DNA of 64,000 nt from Bog-473 sp963791995 (GTDB taxonomy: Bacteria; Actinomycetota; Acidimicrobiia; Acidimicrobiales; RAAP-2), in NCBI GenBank assembly GCA_963791995.1, contig CAWBUQ010000019.1, forward strand, positions 62,001-126,000, given 5' to 3'. Within the stretch, counting starts at the first letter, position 1. Each line of letters begins with the position of its first letter. The notes under the pieces were generated by a model. It worked only from the letters and a program-made list of their open reading frames with translations, searched no databases and was not told the DNA's origin. Below, one piece after another: positions 10,537-19,493 of the stretch. The position numbers and the translations under genes are program-made.

Positions 10537-12090
10537 GTGATAGGCACACGCGGCAGCAGCGGACTTTGGTGGCGGTGCCTCGGTGCGGGTGCGTGCGCCA
10601 TCGTCCTCATCGCTTCCACGGCCTCGGCCACTGGCGCGGCACCGGCGAAGTCCACGTCCCTTCCCGTCCCGCCCGAGGCCCGCAGCGGCGCGGCCTCGTG
10701 GCCCTCCCCCGACCACGACTCGTCGAACTCGCGTCTGGCGACCGGCTCCCCCATCAGCGCGGCGAACCTCAGCCGGCTGGCGACGGTCTGGAAGGTGACG
10801 GCCAGCGGCGGCCTCCCGACTTCACCCATCGTCGTCGGGCATTCCGTCTACGTCGAGGACCAGGTCGGCGAGGTCATCGACATCGACCTCGCCAGCGGCC
10901 GCGTCGTCTGGAAGTCGCCGTCGGTCGGCTACTCCGTCGGACCCGAGGGTGTTGCGGTCGGCTGGGGCAAGGTGTTCGGCGTCACCCCGACCTCCCTCTT
11001 CGCCCTCGACGAGGCGACCGGCGCGCCGCTGTGGTCGACCCGGCTGACCCACACGGCGACCGACGGCATCGACGTACAGCCACAGGTCGTCGGGCGCGAG
11101 GTGATCGCCTCGACCGTGCCGGTGAGCATCAAGGGGATCTACACCGGCGGCGACCGCGGGTACGTCGACGCGGTCGACGAGAGCACGGGCAGGCTGTTGT
11201 GGGGCTTCGACACCGTCGCCTCACCCACGTTGTGGGGCAACCCGTCGGTCAACTCGGGCGGAGGCTCGTGGTACCCCCCGTCGTTTTCGCCCAAGAGCGG
11301 GTTGCTCTACGTCGGCGTCGCCAACCCGGCACCCTTCGTCGGCACCGCGCAATACCCGAACGGGACCAGCCGGCCCGGCCCGAACCTCTACACCGACTCG
11401 ACCGTCGCATTGCGCATCCGCACCGGGAAGCTGGTCTGGTACCACCAGGCCACCCCGCACGATCTCCTCGATCGCGACTTCGTGCACACCATGGTGGTGC
11501 CCGTCCCGGCGGCGCAGGGGCGACCAGCCACCACGGTCGTGGTCGGGACGGGGAAAGGCGGCTTCGTCGTCGGGATGAACCCCTCGACCGGCGCGCAGCT
11601 CTGGCGCACCAACGTGGGCGTCCACGAGAACGACACCCTCAAGGCACTGACCGGTCCGACCACCGTGCTCCCCGGGACCTTCGGCGGCGTGCTCACCCCG
11701 CCGGCGTCCGCCCACGGGACCGTGTTCGTGGCCGCGCTCAACGCGCCCGACACGCTGTACCCCGATCAAACCGAGTACTTCGGCGGGAAGACCGGGACCA
11801 TGCGCGGGCAGGTGGTGGCGATGAACGGGCGCAGCGGGCGCATCCAGTGGGACACGCACGTCCCGGGCGACCCGACGGGTGGGGTGACCCTGGTCAACAA
11901 CGTCGTTCTCACCGCGACGCTCCAAGGAGCGATCATCGGCCTGTCCACGTCGACGGGGCGCATCCTCTGGACGCTCCGGGCGCCCGGCGGTATCGACGGC
12001 TGGATGTCGGTGTCGGGGCGCACAGTGATCGTCCCGGTCGGCGCTGCCAAGCCGCCGACGATCCTGGCTCTCCGACTCCCGGGCTCGTGA
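10537..12090 (+). CDS. Exported PQQ-type beta-propeller protein (quinoprotein dehydrogenase-like)
   Basis: Secreted or envelope protein with an N-terminal signal (hydrophobic CLGAGACAIVLIASTASATG at about residues 13-32). The rest is repeated beta-propeller blades: TSPIVVGHSVYVED, SLFALDEATGAPLWSTRL, GYVDAVDESTGRLLWGF, STVALRIRTGKLVWYHQAT, VVGMNPSTGAQLWRTNVG, VVAMNGRSGRIQWDTHVPG and IIGLSTSTGRILWTLRAPGG. The WYHQATPHDLLDRDF segment resembles PQQ-dependent alcohol or polyvinyl-alcohol dehydrogenases (WxxxxxxHDLWDxD). The usual vicinal disulfide pair of methanol-dehydrogenase-type enzymes is not seen. It may be a quinoprotein oxidoreductase or a binding propeller; enzymatic activity is inference. 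518 residues, uninterrupted. Confidence 0.8.
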   Translation: MIGTRGSSGLWWRCLGAGACAIVLIASTASATGAAPAKSTSLPVPPEARSGAASWPSPDHDSSNSRLATGSPISAANLSRLATVWKVTASGGLPTSPIVVGHSVYVEDQVGEVIDIDLASGRVVWKSPSVGYSVGPEGVAVGWGKVFGVTPTSLFALDEATGAPLWSTRLTHTATDGIDVQPQVVGREVIASTVPVSIKGIYTGGDRGYVDAVDESTGRLLWGFDTVASPTLWGNPSVNSGGGSWYPPSFSPKSGLLYVGVANPAPFVGTAQYPNGTSRPGPNLYTDSTVALRIRTGKLVWYHQATPHDLLDRDFVHTMVVPVPAAQGRPATTVVVGTGKGGFVVGMNPSTGAQLWRTNVGVHENDTLKALTGPTTVLPGTFGGVLTPPASAHGTVFVAALNAPDTLYPDQTEYFGGKTGTMRGQVVAMNGRSGRIQWDTHVPGDPTGGVTLVNNVVLTATLQGAIIGLSTSTGRILWTLRAPGGIDGWMSVSGRTVIVPVGAAKPPTILALRLPGS

Positions 12091-12136
12091 CACACGGGGG
12101 CGTCCCAGCAGCCCCGAGCAGCCGACCCCCGAGCGA

Positions 12137-12481
12137 CTAGGCGTCCCCTGCCACGAGATCGTTCGACCAGGCCGGATTCCAATCGACCACCCATGTGTCG
12201 AGACCGGTGATCTCGAGCACCCGATGGACCATGGGGACAGGTCGGCAGACGATCAGGCTGCCACCCTTGTTGATCGCCTCCTGGCGAGCTCGGTGAATCG
12301 TGCCGATCCCCGAGGAGTCCATGAAGGTGAGTCGACACAAGTCGACGACGATGAGCGAACCGGGGGGACCGATCAGATGCTCGGCGAACCCCTCGCACGT
12401 CGATGCGTCGAGCTCCCCTCGCGGGGCGACGACGCGACCTCCATCGAAGCCGTGCTCGTCAACTCCGAATGGCTCCACCAT
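12137..12481 (-). CDS. STAS domain anti-sigma factor antagonist
   Basis: Cytoplasmic SpoIIAA/RsbV-like protein, 114 residues. The STAS core shows RGELDASTCEGFAEHL, IVVDLCRLTFMDSSGIGTI and KGGSLIVCRP. The serine in MDSSGIG at about residues 54-60 is the site phosphorylated by partner HPK/RsbW-type kinases in this family. No kinase or sigma partner gene is nearby, so the partner must be elsewhere. It is divergent from the LuxR-type regulator; the two share a 152-bp intergenic region that contains a perfect palindrome. Confidence 0.92.
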   Translation of the reverse strand: MVEPFGVDEHGFDGGRVVAPRGELDASTCEGFAEHLIGPPGSLIVVDLCRLTFMDSSGIGTIHRARQEAINKGGSLIVCRPVPMVHRVLEITGLDTWVVDWNPAWSNDLVAGDA

Positions 12482-12579
12482 TGCGTACGCACCTCCAGTG
12501 TGTGTTTCTTGGTTGCCTCACGTGTCGATGGGGCAGAAATTGACGAAAGCAATTGTGGTTGAAGTGTCGAGACGCGATC

Positions 12580-12599
12580 AATCACCCGATCGGGTGATT
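12580..12599. promoter_or_regulatory. Perfect 20-bp palindrome, probable operator
   Basis: AATCACCCGATCGGGTGATT is fully self-complementary over 20 bases. It lies 34 bp upstream of the LuxR-type regulator start (12634) and 98 bp upstream of the divergent STAS gene start. A palindrome of this length fits a dimeric regulator, possibly the LuxR-type protein itself. The site is seen directly; the ligand is inferred. Confidence 0.6.
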
Positions 12600-12633
12600 T
12601 AAACCCGGGCTTCTGCTTCCTAGAGTTGACGTC

Positions 12634-13305
12634 GTGCCGGAGCCGATCATTGTGGCGCTGGTCAACGACTACGTGATCGTCCTCGAAGGCCTGCGCGGCT
12701 TGCTGCGGTCCGCCCAACCCGAGATGCAGGTCGTCGAGATGGACCTCGCGAAGGGGCCACGGCGACAGGTCGACATCACCTTGCTCGACACCTACGGGGA
12801 GCTCGACGCGCTCGGTGAACGGGTGCGCTCCCTGAGCAGTGACGCTGGCAACGGCGTGGTCGTCGTCTTCAGCTTCTCGGACCGGCCCCAGGCGGTCCGT
12901 CGGGCCATGCGGGCGGGTGTACGGGGTTTCATCTCCAAGGCCGTGCCGCGCGAGACGATCATTGCGGGCATCCGAGCGGCGGCCAGGGGTGAGCGGGTCG
13001 TGCTGACCCAGCGGTCTCGGCACGCCCAGATCGAAGCCGCGCTGCGCTGGCCCGGACGCGAGCTCGGCCTCACCGAGCGCGAGAGCGAGCTGCTCGCACT
13101 GTTCCCGACGGGCATGACGAACCGTGAACTCGCCGAGCATCTCTCTGTCAGTGAGAACACCGTCAAGACGCAGCTACGGAGCCTCTACGGCAAACTCGGT
13201 GTACGCAATCGCGCGCAGGCGTCGGCGTACGCCAGGCGCGGCATACTCGGCGAGCGTCACAGCCAGGTGGCACGCGTGGAGGTTGACGACCCCGAGCCGG
13301 CCTGA
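12634..13305 (+). CDS. NarL/LuxR-type response regulator, atypical receiver
   Basis: Transcription factor of 223 residues. The N-terminal receiver-like domain (1-120) keeps a candidate phospho-acceptor Asp in VDITLLDTYG, a Ser in VVVVFSFSD and the conserved Lys in RGFISKAVP. The usual acidic pair near the N-terminus is reduced to VALVNDY, so phosphorylation may be weak or absent. The C-terminal LuxR helix-turn-helix is clear: LGLTERESELLALFPTGM, TNRELAEHLSVSENTVKTQL and RSLYGKLGVRNRAQASAYA. Start is GTG 12634. No histidine kinase lies beside it. The palindrome at 12580-12599 may be its own operator. Confidence 0.88.
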   Translation: MPEPIIVALVNDYVIVLEGLRGLLRSAQPEMQVVEMDLAKGPRRQVDITLLDTYGELDALGERVRSLSSDAGNGVVVVFSFSDRPQAVRRAMRAGVRGFISKAVPRETIIAGIRAAARGERVVLTQRSRHAQIEAALRWPGRELGLTERESELLALFPTGMTNRELAEHLSVSENTVKTQLRSLYGKLGVRNRAQASAYARRGILGERHSQVARVEVDDPEPA

Positions 13306-13363
13306 GGCGCCAGCCGGACGATCGGCGCGCGATGCATGTGCGTTGCACCACGAACCCGATCGA

Positions 13364-14200
13364 TCACCCATCGGTCCGCCGGTAGCCGAGCTGGCGAATG
13401 TGGAAGACGACGTCATGGGGATCGCTCGAGCTCGCCAGTGCGGCCAGGTCGTCAGCCAGGTTCTCGAGGGTCGGCGGGGGATGCTGCCCCGTCACGTCGG
13501 GATCGTGGCGCCAGACGGCGAAGTTCATGGCGAACATCTGCGCCGCCAGTGCCGCCGGCACGTGGTGCCGGTACACCCTGTTCACGACCCGGTGCACTTC
13601 TGGTGGAGGTTCCAGGGCGGCGAGCCGAGCGCCGACCCAGAGGTCGCCGCCCTTGCGGGCGACGAGCGAGCGGACCATGTCCTCGTAGGCGGCCAGGACG
13701 GGATGGGAGGTCGTGATCTCGTCATCGTCTTGGACGACGAGGAACCCACCCGCGTGCAGCTGGCCGAGCCACGAGAGCAAGACCGACTCGGGCTCGGCCA
13801 GGTGCGAGAGCACGAACCGGGCGTGGAGCAGGTCTGCCGGCCCGGTGGGCAAAGGCATGACGGTCACATCGTGCGCGACCCAGGTGGCGTGGAGCCCGCC
13901 GCTCCGTGCCCGTGCCAAGAACGCGGCCGAGACGTCGAGTCCGACGAGGCGGGCCGGACGGAGCTGTGCCGCGATGAGCCGGGCGCTGTACCCGGGTCCG
14001 CAGCCGAGATCCACCGCCAACCCGGTCCGGTCGCGCTCGGCGATGTCGAGGAGCGCGCGGTTGGGTGCTGCGAACACCCTGTCCATGAGCTGCAGGCGCA
14101 GCGCGGCGGTCTCGACGTCCCCGAACGCATAGCCGGCGCGAGCGGGCGTGCCGGTCGATTGGCGGGCGGTCCGTGCCGTGCGTGGCTCTTCAGCGGTCAC
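13364..14200 (-). CDS. Class I SAM-dependent methyltransferase
   Basis: Cytoplasmic methyltransferase of 278 residues. Motif I is AVDLGCGPGYSARLIAAQL at about residues 62-80. GLDVSAAFLARA follows, with the SAM-ribose acidic residue, and then DLLHARFVLSHL in the motif II/III region. The long C-terminal half carries a substrate domain with VYRHHVPAALAAQMFAMNF. The UbiE/class 11 type is the closest fit. The substrate is unknown. It is convergent with the LuxR-type regulator (58 bp apart). A strong hairpin lies 61 bp upstream of its start, separating it from the PASTA gene on the same strand. Confidence 0.88.
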   Translation of the reverse strand: MTAEEPRTARTARQSTGTPARAGYAFGDVETAALRLQLMDRVFAAPNRALLDIAERDRTGLAVDLGCGPGYSARLIAAQLRPARLVGLDVSAAFLARARSGGLHATWVAHDVTVMPLPTGPADLLHARFVLSHLAEPESVLLSWLGQLHAGGFLVVQDDDEITTSHPVLAAYEDMVRSLVARKGGDLWVGARLAALEPPPEVHRVVNRVYRHHVPAALAAQMFAMNFAVWRHDPDVTGQHPPPTLENLADDLAALASSSDPHDVVFHIRQLGYRRTDG

Positions 14201-14260
14201 TGGCTTGCTCCTCGTCGATGGGCGAGAAGTCCGCTTCCTTCGAGGTCGGCCTGCGACGAC

Positions 14261-14288
14261 AGAAGCCGCCTCGTCAGAGGCGGCTTCT
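14261..14288 (-). terminator. Hairpin, probable intrinsic terminator of the SOS/PASTA operon
   Basis: AGAAGCCGCCTC and GAGGCGGCTTCT form a perfect 12-bp stem around a GTCA loop. It follows the PASTA gene by 110 bp in the leftward direction and precedes the methyltransferase start at 14200. There is no T-run, as is common for GC-rich actinobacteria. It could also work in both directions. Confidence 0.6.
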
Positions 14289-14398
14289 CGAAGATGGCGC
14301 AGGTGCGCCCGCAGGGTCAGCCGCCTAGCGAGGCGACCACCACTCGGAACGCACCATGGGCGTGTGCACGGCTGTGACGGTATCAGAAGGCCCCGGCC

Positions 14399-15109
14399 TT
14401 AGCCCGCGGCAACGGTCACCGTCAGCATCTCGAACCTGGCCGGGGGGACCGTGCACGGAGTCGTGTCGGTCGGCGCACAGCGGGCGTCGAACTGGGCGGT
14501 GACGGTGGTCTCGCCGTCGCCGACCGCATCGAAGACCGCCGTGGCCTTCGTCCTCGACGGTGCGTCGGTCCGCCCCACCAGCACCGAGTTGTCCGAGATG
14601 GTTGGTGGTGACGTGCTCCAGCTGCCGTACCCCCTCGTCCCGCCGCTCGAGACGAAGGTGACCGTCAGCGTGGACCCGACGGTCACACAGGTCGCGCCCG
14701 TCCCCGAGGACTCCGTGTACGCAACGTGTCCAGAGGCACAGGCGGTCTGCTTGCTCGGCGTCGTGGGGGATGTCGGGGATGTCGGTGCAGGGAGTGCGCC
14801 ACTCGACACCGTGAGACTCACCGTCGCCCCGGCGGCGACCGATTCGCCGCCCGAGGGGTTGGAGGCGATGACGACGCCGGCGTGGGACTGAGCGGTCGGA
14901 ATGCCCAAGATCACACCGGTGGTGAGGCCGACACGATGGAGTGCACGGACGGCCGCCGTCTGACTGAAGCCGACGATGGTGGGCACGACGACACGGTGCG
15001 CGCGCACGGCACTCGGATGGGTGCTGCCGCACGCGGCGGCCACGACGACGAGGACCACCGTCAGTCCCAACCAGGGCCGACGGTCATGGAGCACGGCCAA
15101 CTCTGGCAT
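14399..15109 (-). CDS. PASTA domain lipoprotein
   Basis: Exported protein of 236 residues. The N-terminal signal LTVVLVVVAAACGSTH ends in a lipobox (VAAAC), so Cys27 should be lipidated and the protein anchored outside the membrane. One PASTA domain (about 40-105: VVVPTIVGFSQTAAVRALH, then VVIASNPSGGESVAAGATV) is followed by a Pro/Ser/Thr linker and a beta-rich C-terminal domain (about 120-236, with paired cysteines in TACAS, ATCVT, RCAPTDTTPC). PASTA domains bind peptidoglycan fragments or beta-lactams in other proteins. It lies only 21 bp downstream of dnaE2 on the same strand, so it may be co-transcribed with the SOS genes. Confidence 0.85.
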   Translation of the reverse strand: MPELAVLHDRRPWLGLTVVLVVVAAACGSTHPSAVRAHRVVVPTIVGFSQTAAVRALHRVGLTTGVILGIPTAQSHAGVVIASNPSGGESVAAGATVSLTVSSGALPAPTSPTSPTTPSKQTACASGHVAYTESSGTGATCVTVGSTLTVTFVSSGGTRGYGSWSTSPPTISDNSVLVGRTDAPSRTKATAVFDAVGDGETTVTAQFDARCAPTDTTPCTVPPARFEMLTVTVAAG

Positions 15110-15130
15110 AGGCGACCGGTCGCTGGACGG

Positions 15131-18100
15131 TCAGCGAAAGTCGCGGCTGGCCGGCACCGCCGTCCCCACCACCAGTGCCTCGACCCGCTCGGCGTCGAAG
15201 CTGACCGCGCCCTGGCCCTTTCGCACCCGGCCACGGATCAACAACACGGGCGCGTGGCGCGCCACGTGCTTCCAGCGGGCCCAGGCGCCGCGGGAGAAGA
15301 CGACGTTGACGTGGCCGCTCTCGTCTTCGAGGTTCACGAACACCGCCCCACGGGCCGTCTCGGGATGCTGGCGGTGCGTCACCACGCCGGCCACCGTCGC
15401 CCGGTCGCCGTCGTCACACGCCTCGAGGGCGTCCGCCCTCAGCACACCCATGGCCTCGAGCCGGTCGCGGGCCAGGTGCATGGCGGTGCGCTCGGGGGCC
15501 AGCCCGAGCGCCCACAGGTCGTCGCCCACCGACTCGTAGAGGCTGGGCGCGGGCAGCGGCGGGGCCTCGGCCCCCACCACGACGCCGGGCAGCCGGTCGG
15601 GTGTCCCCTGCGCCGCCGCCCCGGCCGCCCACAGCAGCCGGCGCCGCGAGGACGCGACGCCGCCGGGCTCGCCGCTGGCGTCGGTGGGGTCGAGCGCGCC
15701 GGCGGCGGCCAGGGTCTCGAGCTGGGCCTGGGTCACGCCCGCCCGGCGCACCAGGTCCTCGCCACCGCACCAGGGCCGCCCCGCCACGATGCGCTCGGCC
15801 GTGGCCTCGCCCACCCCGCGCACCGAGGCCAGCCCGAGCCGCAGTACCGGGTCGGCGACGGCGCCCTCGAGCGACGCGCCCACGGCCGAACAATTCACGT
15901 GCGGCCGGCGCACGCCGACCCCGTGACGCCGCGCGTCGGCCACCAGTGACTGGGGCGACCAGAACCCCATGGGCTGGGAGTTGAGCAACCCCGCGGTGAA
16001 CGCGGCCGGGTAGTGGTGCTTCAACCAGGCGGACGAGTAGACGAGATGCGCGAACGACACCGAGTGCGACTCGGGGAAGCCGAAGTTGGCGAAGGCGGCC
16101 AGCGCCTCGAAGACCTGGTCGGCCACCGCGCCGGTCACGCCGCGCTCGGCCATGCCGTCGTAGAGGCGCGCCCGCATCTTCTCCATGCGCGCCGCCGAAC
16201 GCTTGGCCGCCATGGCCTGGCGCAGCTCGTCGGCGTCGGCCGCGCTGAACCCGGCGATGGCCACCGCCATCTCCATCAGCTGTTCTTGGAAGAGCGGCAC
16301 CCCGAGCGTGCGCTCGAGGATCGGCTCGAGCAGCGGGTGCAGGTAGGTGACGGGCTCCTCGCCGCGACGGCGCCGGATGTAGGGGTTCACCGCGTGGCCC
16401 TGAATGGGCCCGGGCCGGATGAGCGCCACCTCAATGGCGAGGTCGTAGAAGGTGCGCGGCGCCACCCGCGGCAGCGTCCCCATCTGGGCCCGGCTCTCCA
16501 CCTGGAAGACGCCGACCGTGTCGGCCCGGCACAACAGGTCGTAGACCGCGGGCTCCTGGGGCAGCTGGCCCAGGTCGATGGCGGTCCCGTGGAAGTCGCG
16601 CACCAGGTCGACCATGCGGTGCAGCGCCTCGAGCATGCCCAGGCCGAGCAGGTCGAACTTCACCAGCCCGATGGCGGCGCAGTCGTCCTTGTCCCACTGC
16701 AGCACGCTGCGCCCCGGCATGCGGCCCCACTCCACCGGGCAGACCTCGACGACGGGGCGGTCGCACAGCACCATGCCGGCCGAGTGGATGCCGAGATGGC
16801 GCGGCCGGTCGAGCACCTCGGCCGCCAGCTCGGCCACCAGCGTCGGGCACCCCGCCACCTTGTGTCTCGGCCACCTCGTGCACGGCGGCGACCGAGGAGC
16901 TGCCGCGCCCATACCCGGCGTCGATGCCGGCCGACCAGGCGTCCACCTGCTCGGGGGTGAAGCCGAACGCCTTGCCCACGTCGCGTACCGCCGAGCGCGG
17001 CCGGTAAGTGATGACGTTGGCCACCTGTGCCGCGTGGCGGCGGCCGTAGCGCTCGTAGACGTACTGGATCACCTCCTCGCGCCGCTCCGACTCGATGTCC
17101 ACGTCGATGTCGGGCGGCCCGTCGCGCGCCGGCGAGAGGAATCGCTCGAAGAGCAGCCCGAGGTCGACGGCGTCGACGTTGGTGACCCCGAGCGCGTAAC
17201 ACACGGCCGAGTTGGCCGCCGAGCCACGCCCCTGGCAATAGATGTCGAGGCGCCGGCACACCTGCGCGATGTCCCACACGATGAGGAAGTAGCCGGCGAA
17301 ACCGAGCCGGCCGATGACGTCGAGCTCGTGGTGGATCTGCTTCCACGCGCCCGGCACCCGCTCGGCTCCGGGCGGCCCGTAGCGCGCCGTCGCACCCTCG
17401 GTCACCAGCTGGCGCAGGTAGCCCTGCTCGTCCATCCCCGCCGGCACCGGGAAGTCGGGCAGGCGCGGGGCGACCAGACGCAGGTCGAAGGCGCAGGACC
17501 GCCCGAGCTCGGCGGCGCGGGCGACCACACCGGGCCAGCGGGCGAAACGCCGCGTCTGCTCGGCCGCCGACCGCAGGCAGGCCACCGGGGCGGGCGGCAG
17601 CCAGCCCTCGAGCTCGGCCAGGGGACGGCGCGCCCGCACCGCGGCGAGCGTGGTGGCCAGGCGGTACCCCGCCGGCGTGGCGTAGTGCACGTTGTTGGTG
17701 GCCACCGCGTCGAGGTCCCACTCCACGGCCAGGCGCGCCAGCGCGTCGTTGCGCGCCGTGTCGAGCGGGTCCCCGTGGTCCCACAGCTCGAGCGCCACGT
17801 TGGCGCGGCCGAAGGCGTCGACGAGCCGGCCCACCTCCTTGGAGGCCGCCCGGGGCCCGGCCTCCATCAGCGCGGCAGGGATCGCCCCCTTGCGACAGCC
17901 GCTGAGCACCAGCCAGTGCCCGCCCGCGGCGCGGGCGAGCGCGTCGAGGGTGAACACGGGCTTGCCCTTCTCGCCGCCGGCGAGGTGCGCGTCGGCCAAC
18001 ACGGTGGAGAGGCGCGCGTAGCCGTCGGGGTCGCGGGCGAGCACGACGAGGTGCGTCCCGGTCGGGTCGGGCTCGCCGGTGCGCAGGCCGGCCGGCGCCA

Positions 18101-18311
18101 GCGTCACCTCGGTGCCGAAGACGGTCGGCAGCCCGCAGGCGCGCGCCGCCTCGGCGAACCGCACCACGCCGTAGAAGCCGTGATGATCGGTCAGCGCCAG
18201 CGCGTCCAGCCCGAGCCGGTCCGCCTCGGCCACCAGCTCCTCGGGGTCGCTGCTCCCGTCGAGGAAGCTGAAGCCCGAGTGCGCGTGCAGCTCGGCGTAG
18301 GCCTCGGTCAT
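15131..18311 (-). CDS. dnaE2: Error-prone DNA polymerase III alpha subunit DnaE2 (ImuC), one frameshift
   Basis: Translesion polymerase of the mutasome. The N-terminal PHP domain begins AYAELHAHSGFSFLDGSS at residues 4-21 with LALTDHHGFYGVVRF. The polymerase core includes CQGRGSAANSAVCYALG and the metal-binding DGPPDIDVDIESERREEV. After the break come HLGIHSAGMVL, KFDLLGLGML, PLFQEQLMEMA and FPESHSVSFAHLVYSSAWLK. The C-terminal OB fold ends VFVNLEDESGHVNVVF. One extra base near 16865 splits the gene. Repaired length is about 1,060 residues, normal for DnaE2. It is third in the imuA'-imuB-dnaE2 order, 40 bp after imuB. Induction by DNA damage is expected from the LexA box upstream of imuA'. 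Confidence 0.95.
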
Positions 18312-18351
18312 CGGGTGACCCGGCCCTCGGGCACCTCAGTCATAGGGCGTC

Positions 18352-19471
18352 TCAGTCATAGAGGGCCTCGACCCACCACTGCCCCCGCTCGGTGCGCAGC
18401 AGGCGCGCCACCCCGTCCGCGGTGACCAGCTGCAGGCGCGCCGCGCGCCGGCGTGCCGACCACCAGCGCTCGGTGACCGGCCACGGTCCGGCCCACCCCG
18501 CCACTTGCTCCCAGGGGCCACCGTCGACCGAGAGCCGGTCGATCGGTGCGGTGAGCAGCCCGCTCCCGCTCACCACCATGGCGTTCCCCTCGGCGTCGAC
18601 CAGCTCGGCGCGCGGCGGTGCGCGCAGCACGTCGCTCGGCGCGGGCGGCGGCACCCGTCCCGGCCAGGGCGCGGCGGCCGGACCCGACGCAGGGCCCGAC
18701 GTTGGACCCGGGGCACCCGCGTCGGGACTGCCCCAGGGGACCAGCACCGACTGACCGGCCGGGTCGCGCCCGCCTTGGACCCGGCCCAGCAGCACCGCCT
18801 CGATCCCGAGGCGCTCCTGCACCCTGACGACGGCTCGCGCCGCGCGGCAGGTCGGCCTCCGACGTGCCGCCGAAGAAACTGGGCTGCGCCGGCGGGGGCG
18901 GCGCGTCGCCGCGGTCGGGATCCTCACCCCGCGCCACCCGCAGCCGCCGCTCAATGGCGCGGTCGCGCAGCCCGGCCAGCTCACCGCTCTCGCCCCGGGC
19001 CACCGCGTGGCAGGCGGCGGCGTCGGCGCCGAAGCGGTCCGACACGCTCGCCGCGGGCAGCGCGGCGAACTGGCCCAAGCGTGGTGATCCCCAGCCGCTG
19101 CAAGGTGACGGCGAGGTCCGGGCCGCGCCAGCGTGGCCACCGACCAGGGCGCGAGAAAGCTCGCGGTGGTGCCGGGAGGGACGATCAGCTCGGACGCGTG
19201 CGGCCAGGACCGCGGCGAAGAGCCCGTCGGCCACGCCGACGTCGGCATCCTCGTCGACCCGTTCGGCCAGGAGGGCCGCGACGGCTTCCTCGCCGCCGAA
19301 GAAGCGGGCGGGCCCGCGCGCCGGCAGCGCGCAGACCCCGAGCCGGACGGGATGGACCCAGGGGCAGAGCTCGCCCGCGCGCGCCACAACGCGGGCAAAG
19401 CGCCGCGCCTCCTCTCCCCGCGCCCCTTCCTCGAGGAGCCCGGGGCACCAGATGACGACCAACCGTTCCAC
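18352..19471 (-). CDS. imuB: ImuB-like Y-family polymerase homologue, several frameshifts
   Basis: Non-catalytic Y-family protein that in mycobacteria links ImuA' and DnaE2 to the beta clamp. Start GTG 19471 gives VERLVVIWCPGLLEEG. Segments recovered over three frames are PVRLGVCALPARGPARFFGG, VGVADGLFAAVLAARV, IVPPGTTASFLAPWSVATLA, DLAVTLQRLGITTLGQFAAL, VRVQERLGIEAVLLGRVQGG and VSGSGLLTAPIDRLSVDGG. Breaks lie near 19190, 19145, 19085 and 18850. The reconstruction is about 370 residues, shorter than the usual roughly 500. The catalytic acidic pairs of active Y-family polymerases are not visible, as expected for ImuB. It follows imuA' by about 22 bp. Confidence 0.88.
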
Positions 19472-19493
19472 GCCTTCTTCTCCACCACGCCGT

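Noticed and set aside
13355..13380. Second copy of the GATCACCCATCGG palindrome half near the methyltransferase end
   Set aside because: It is explained by the last codons of the methyltransferase; only one half-site resembles the palindrome at 12580.
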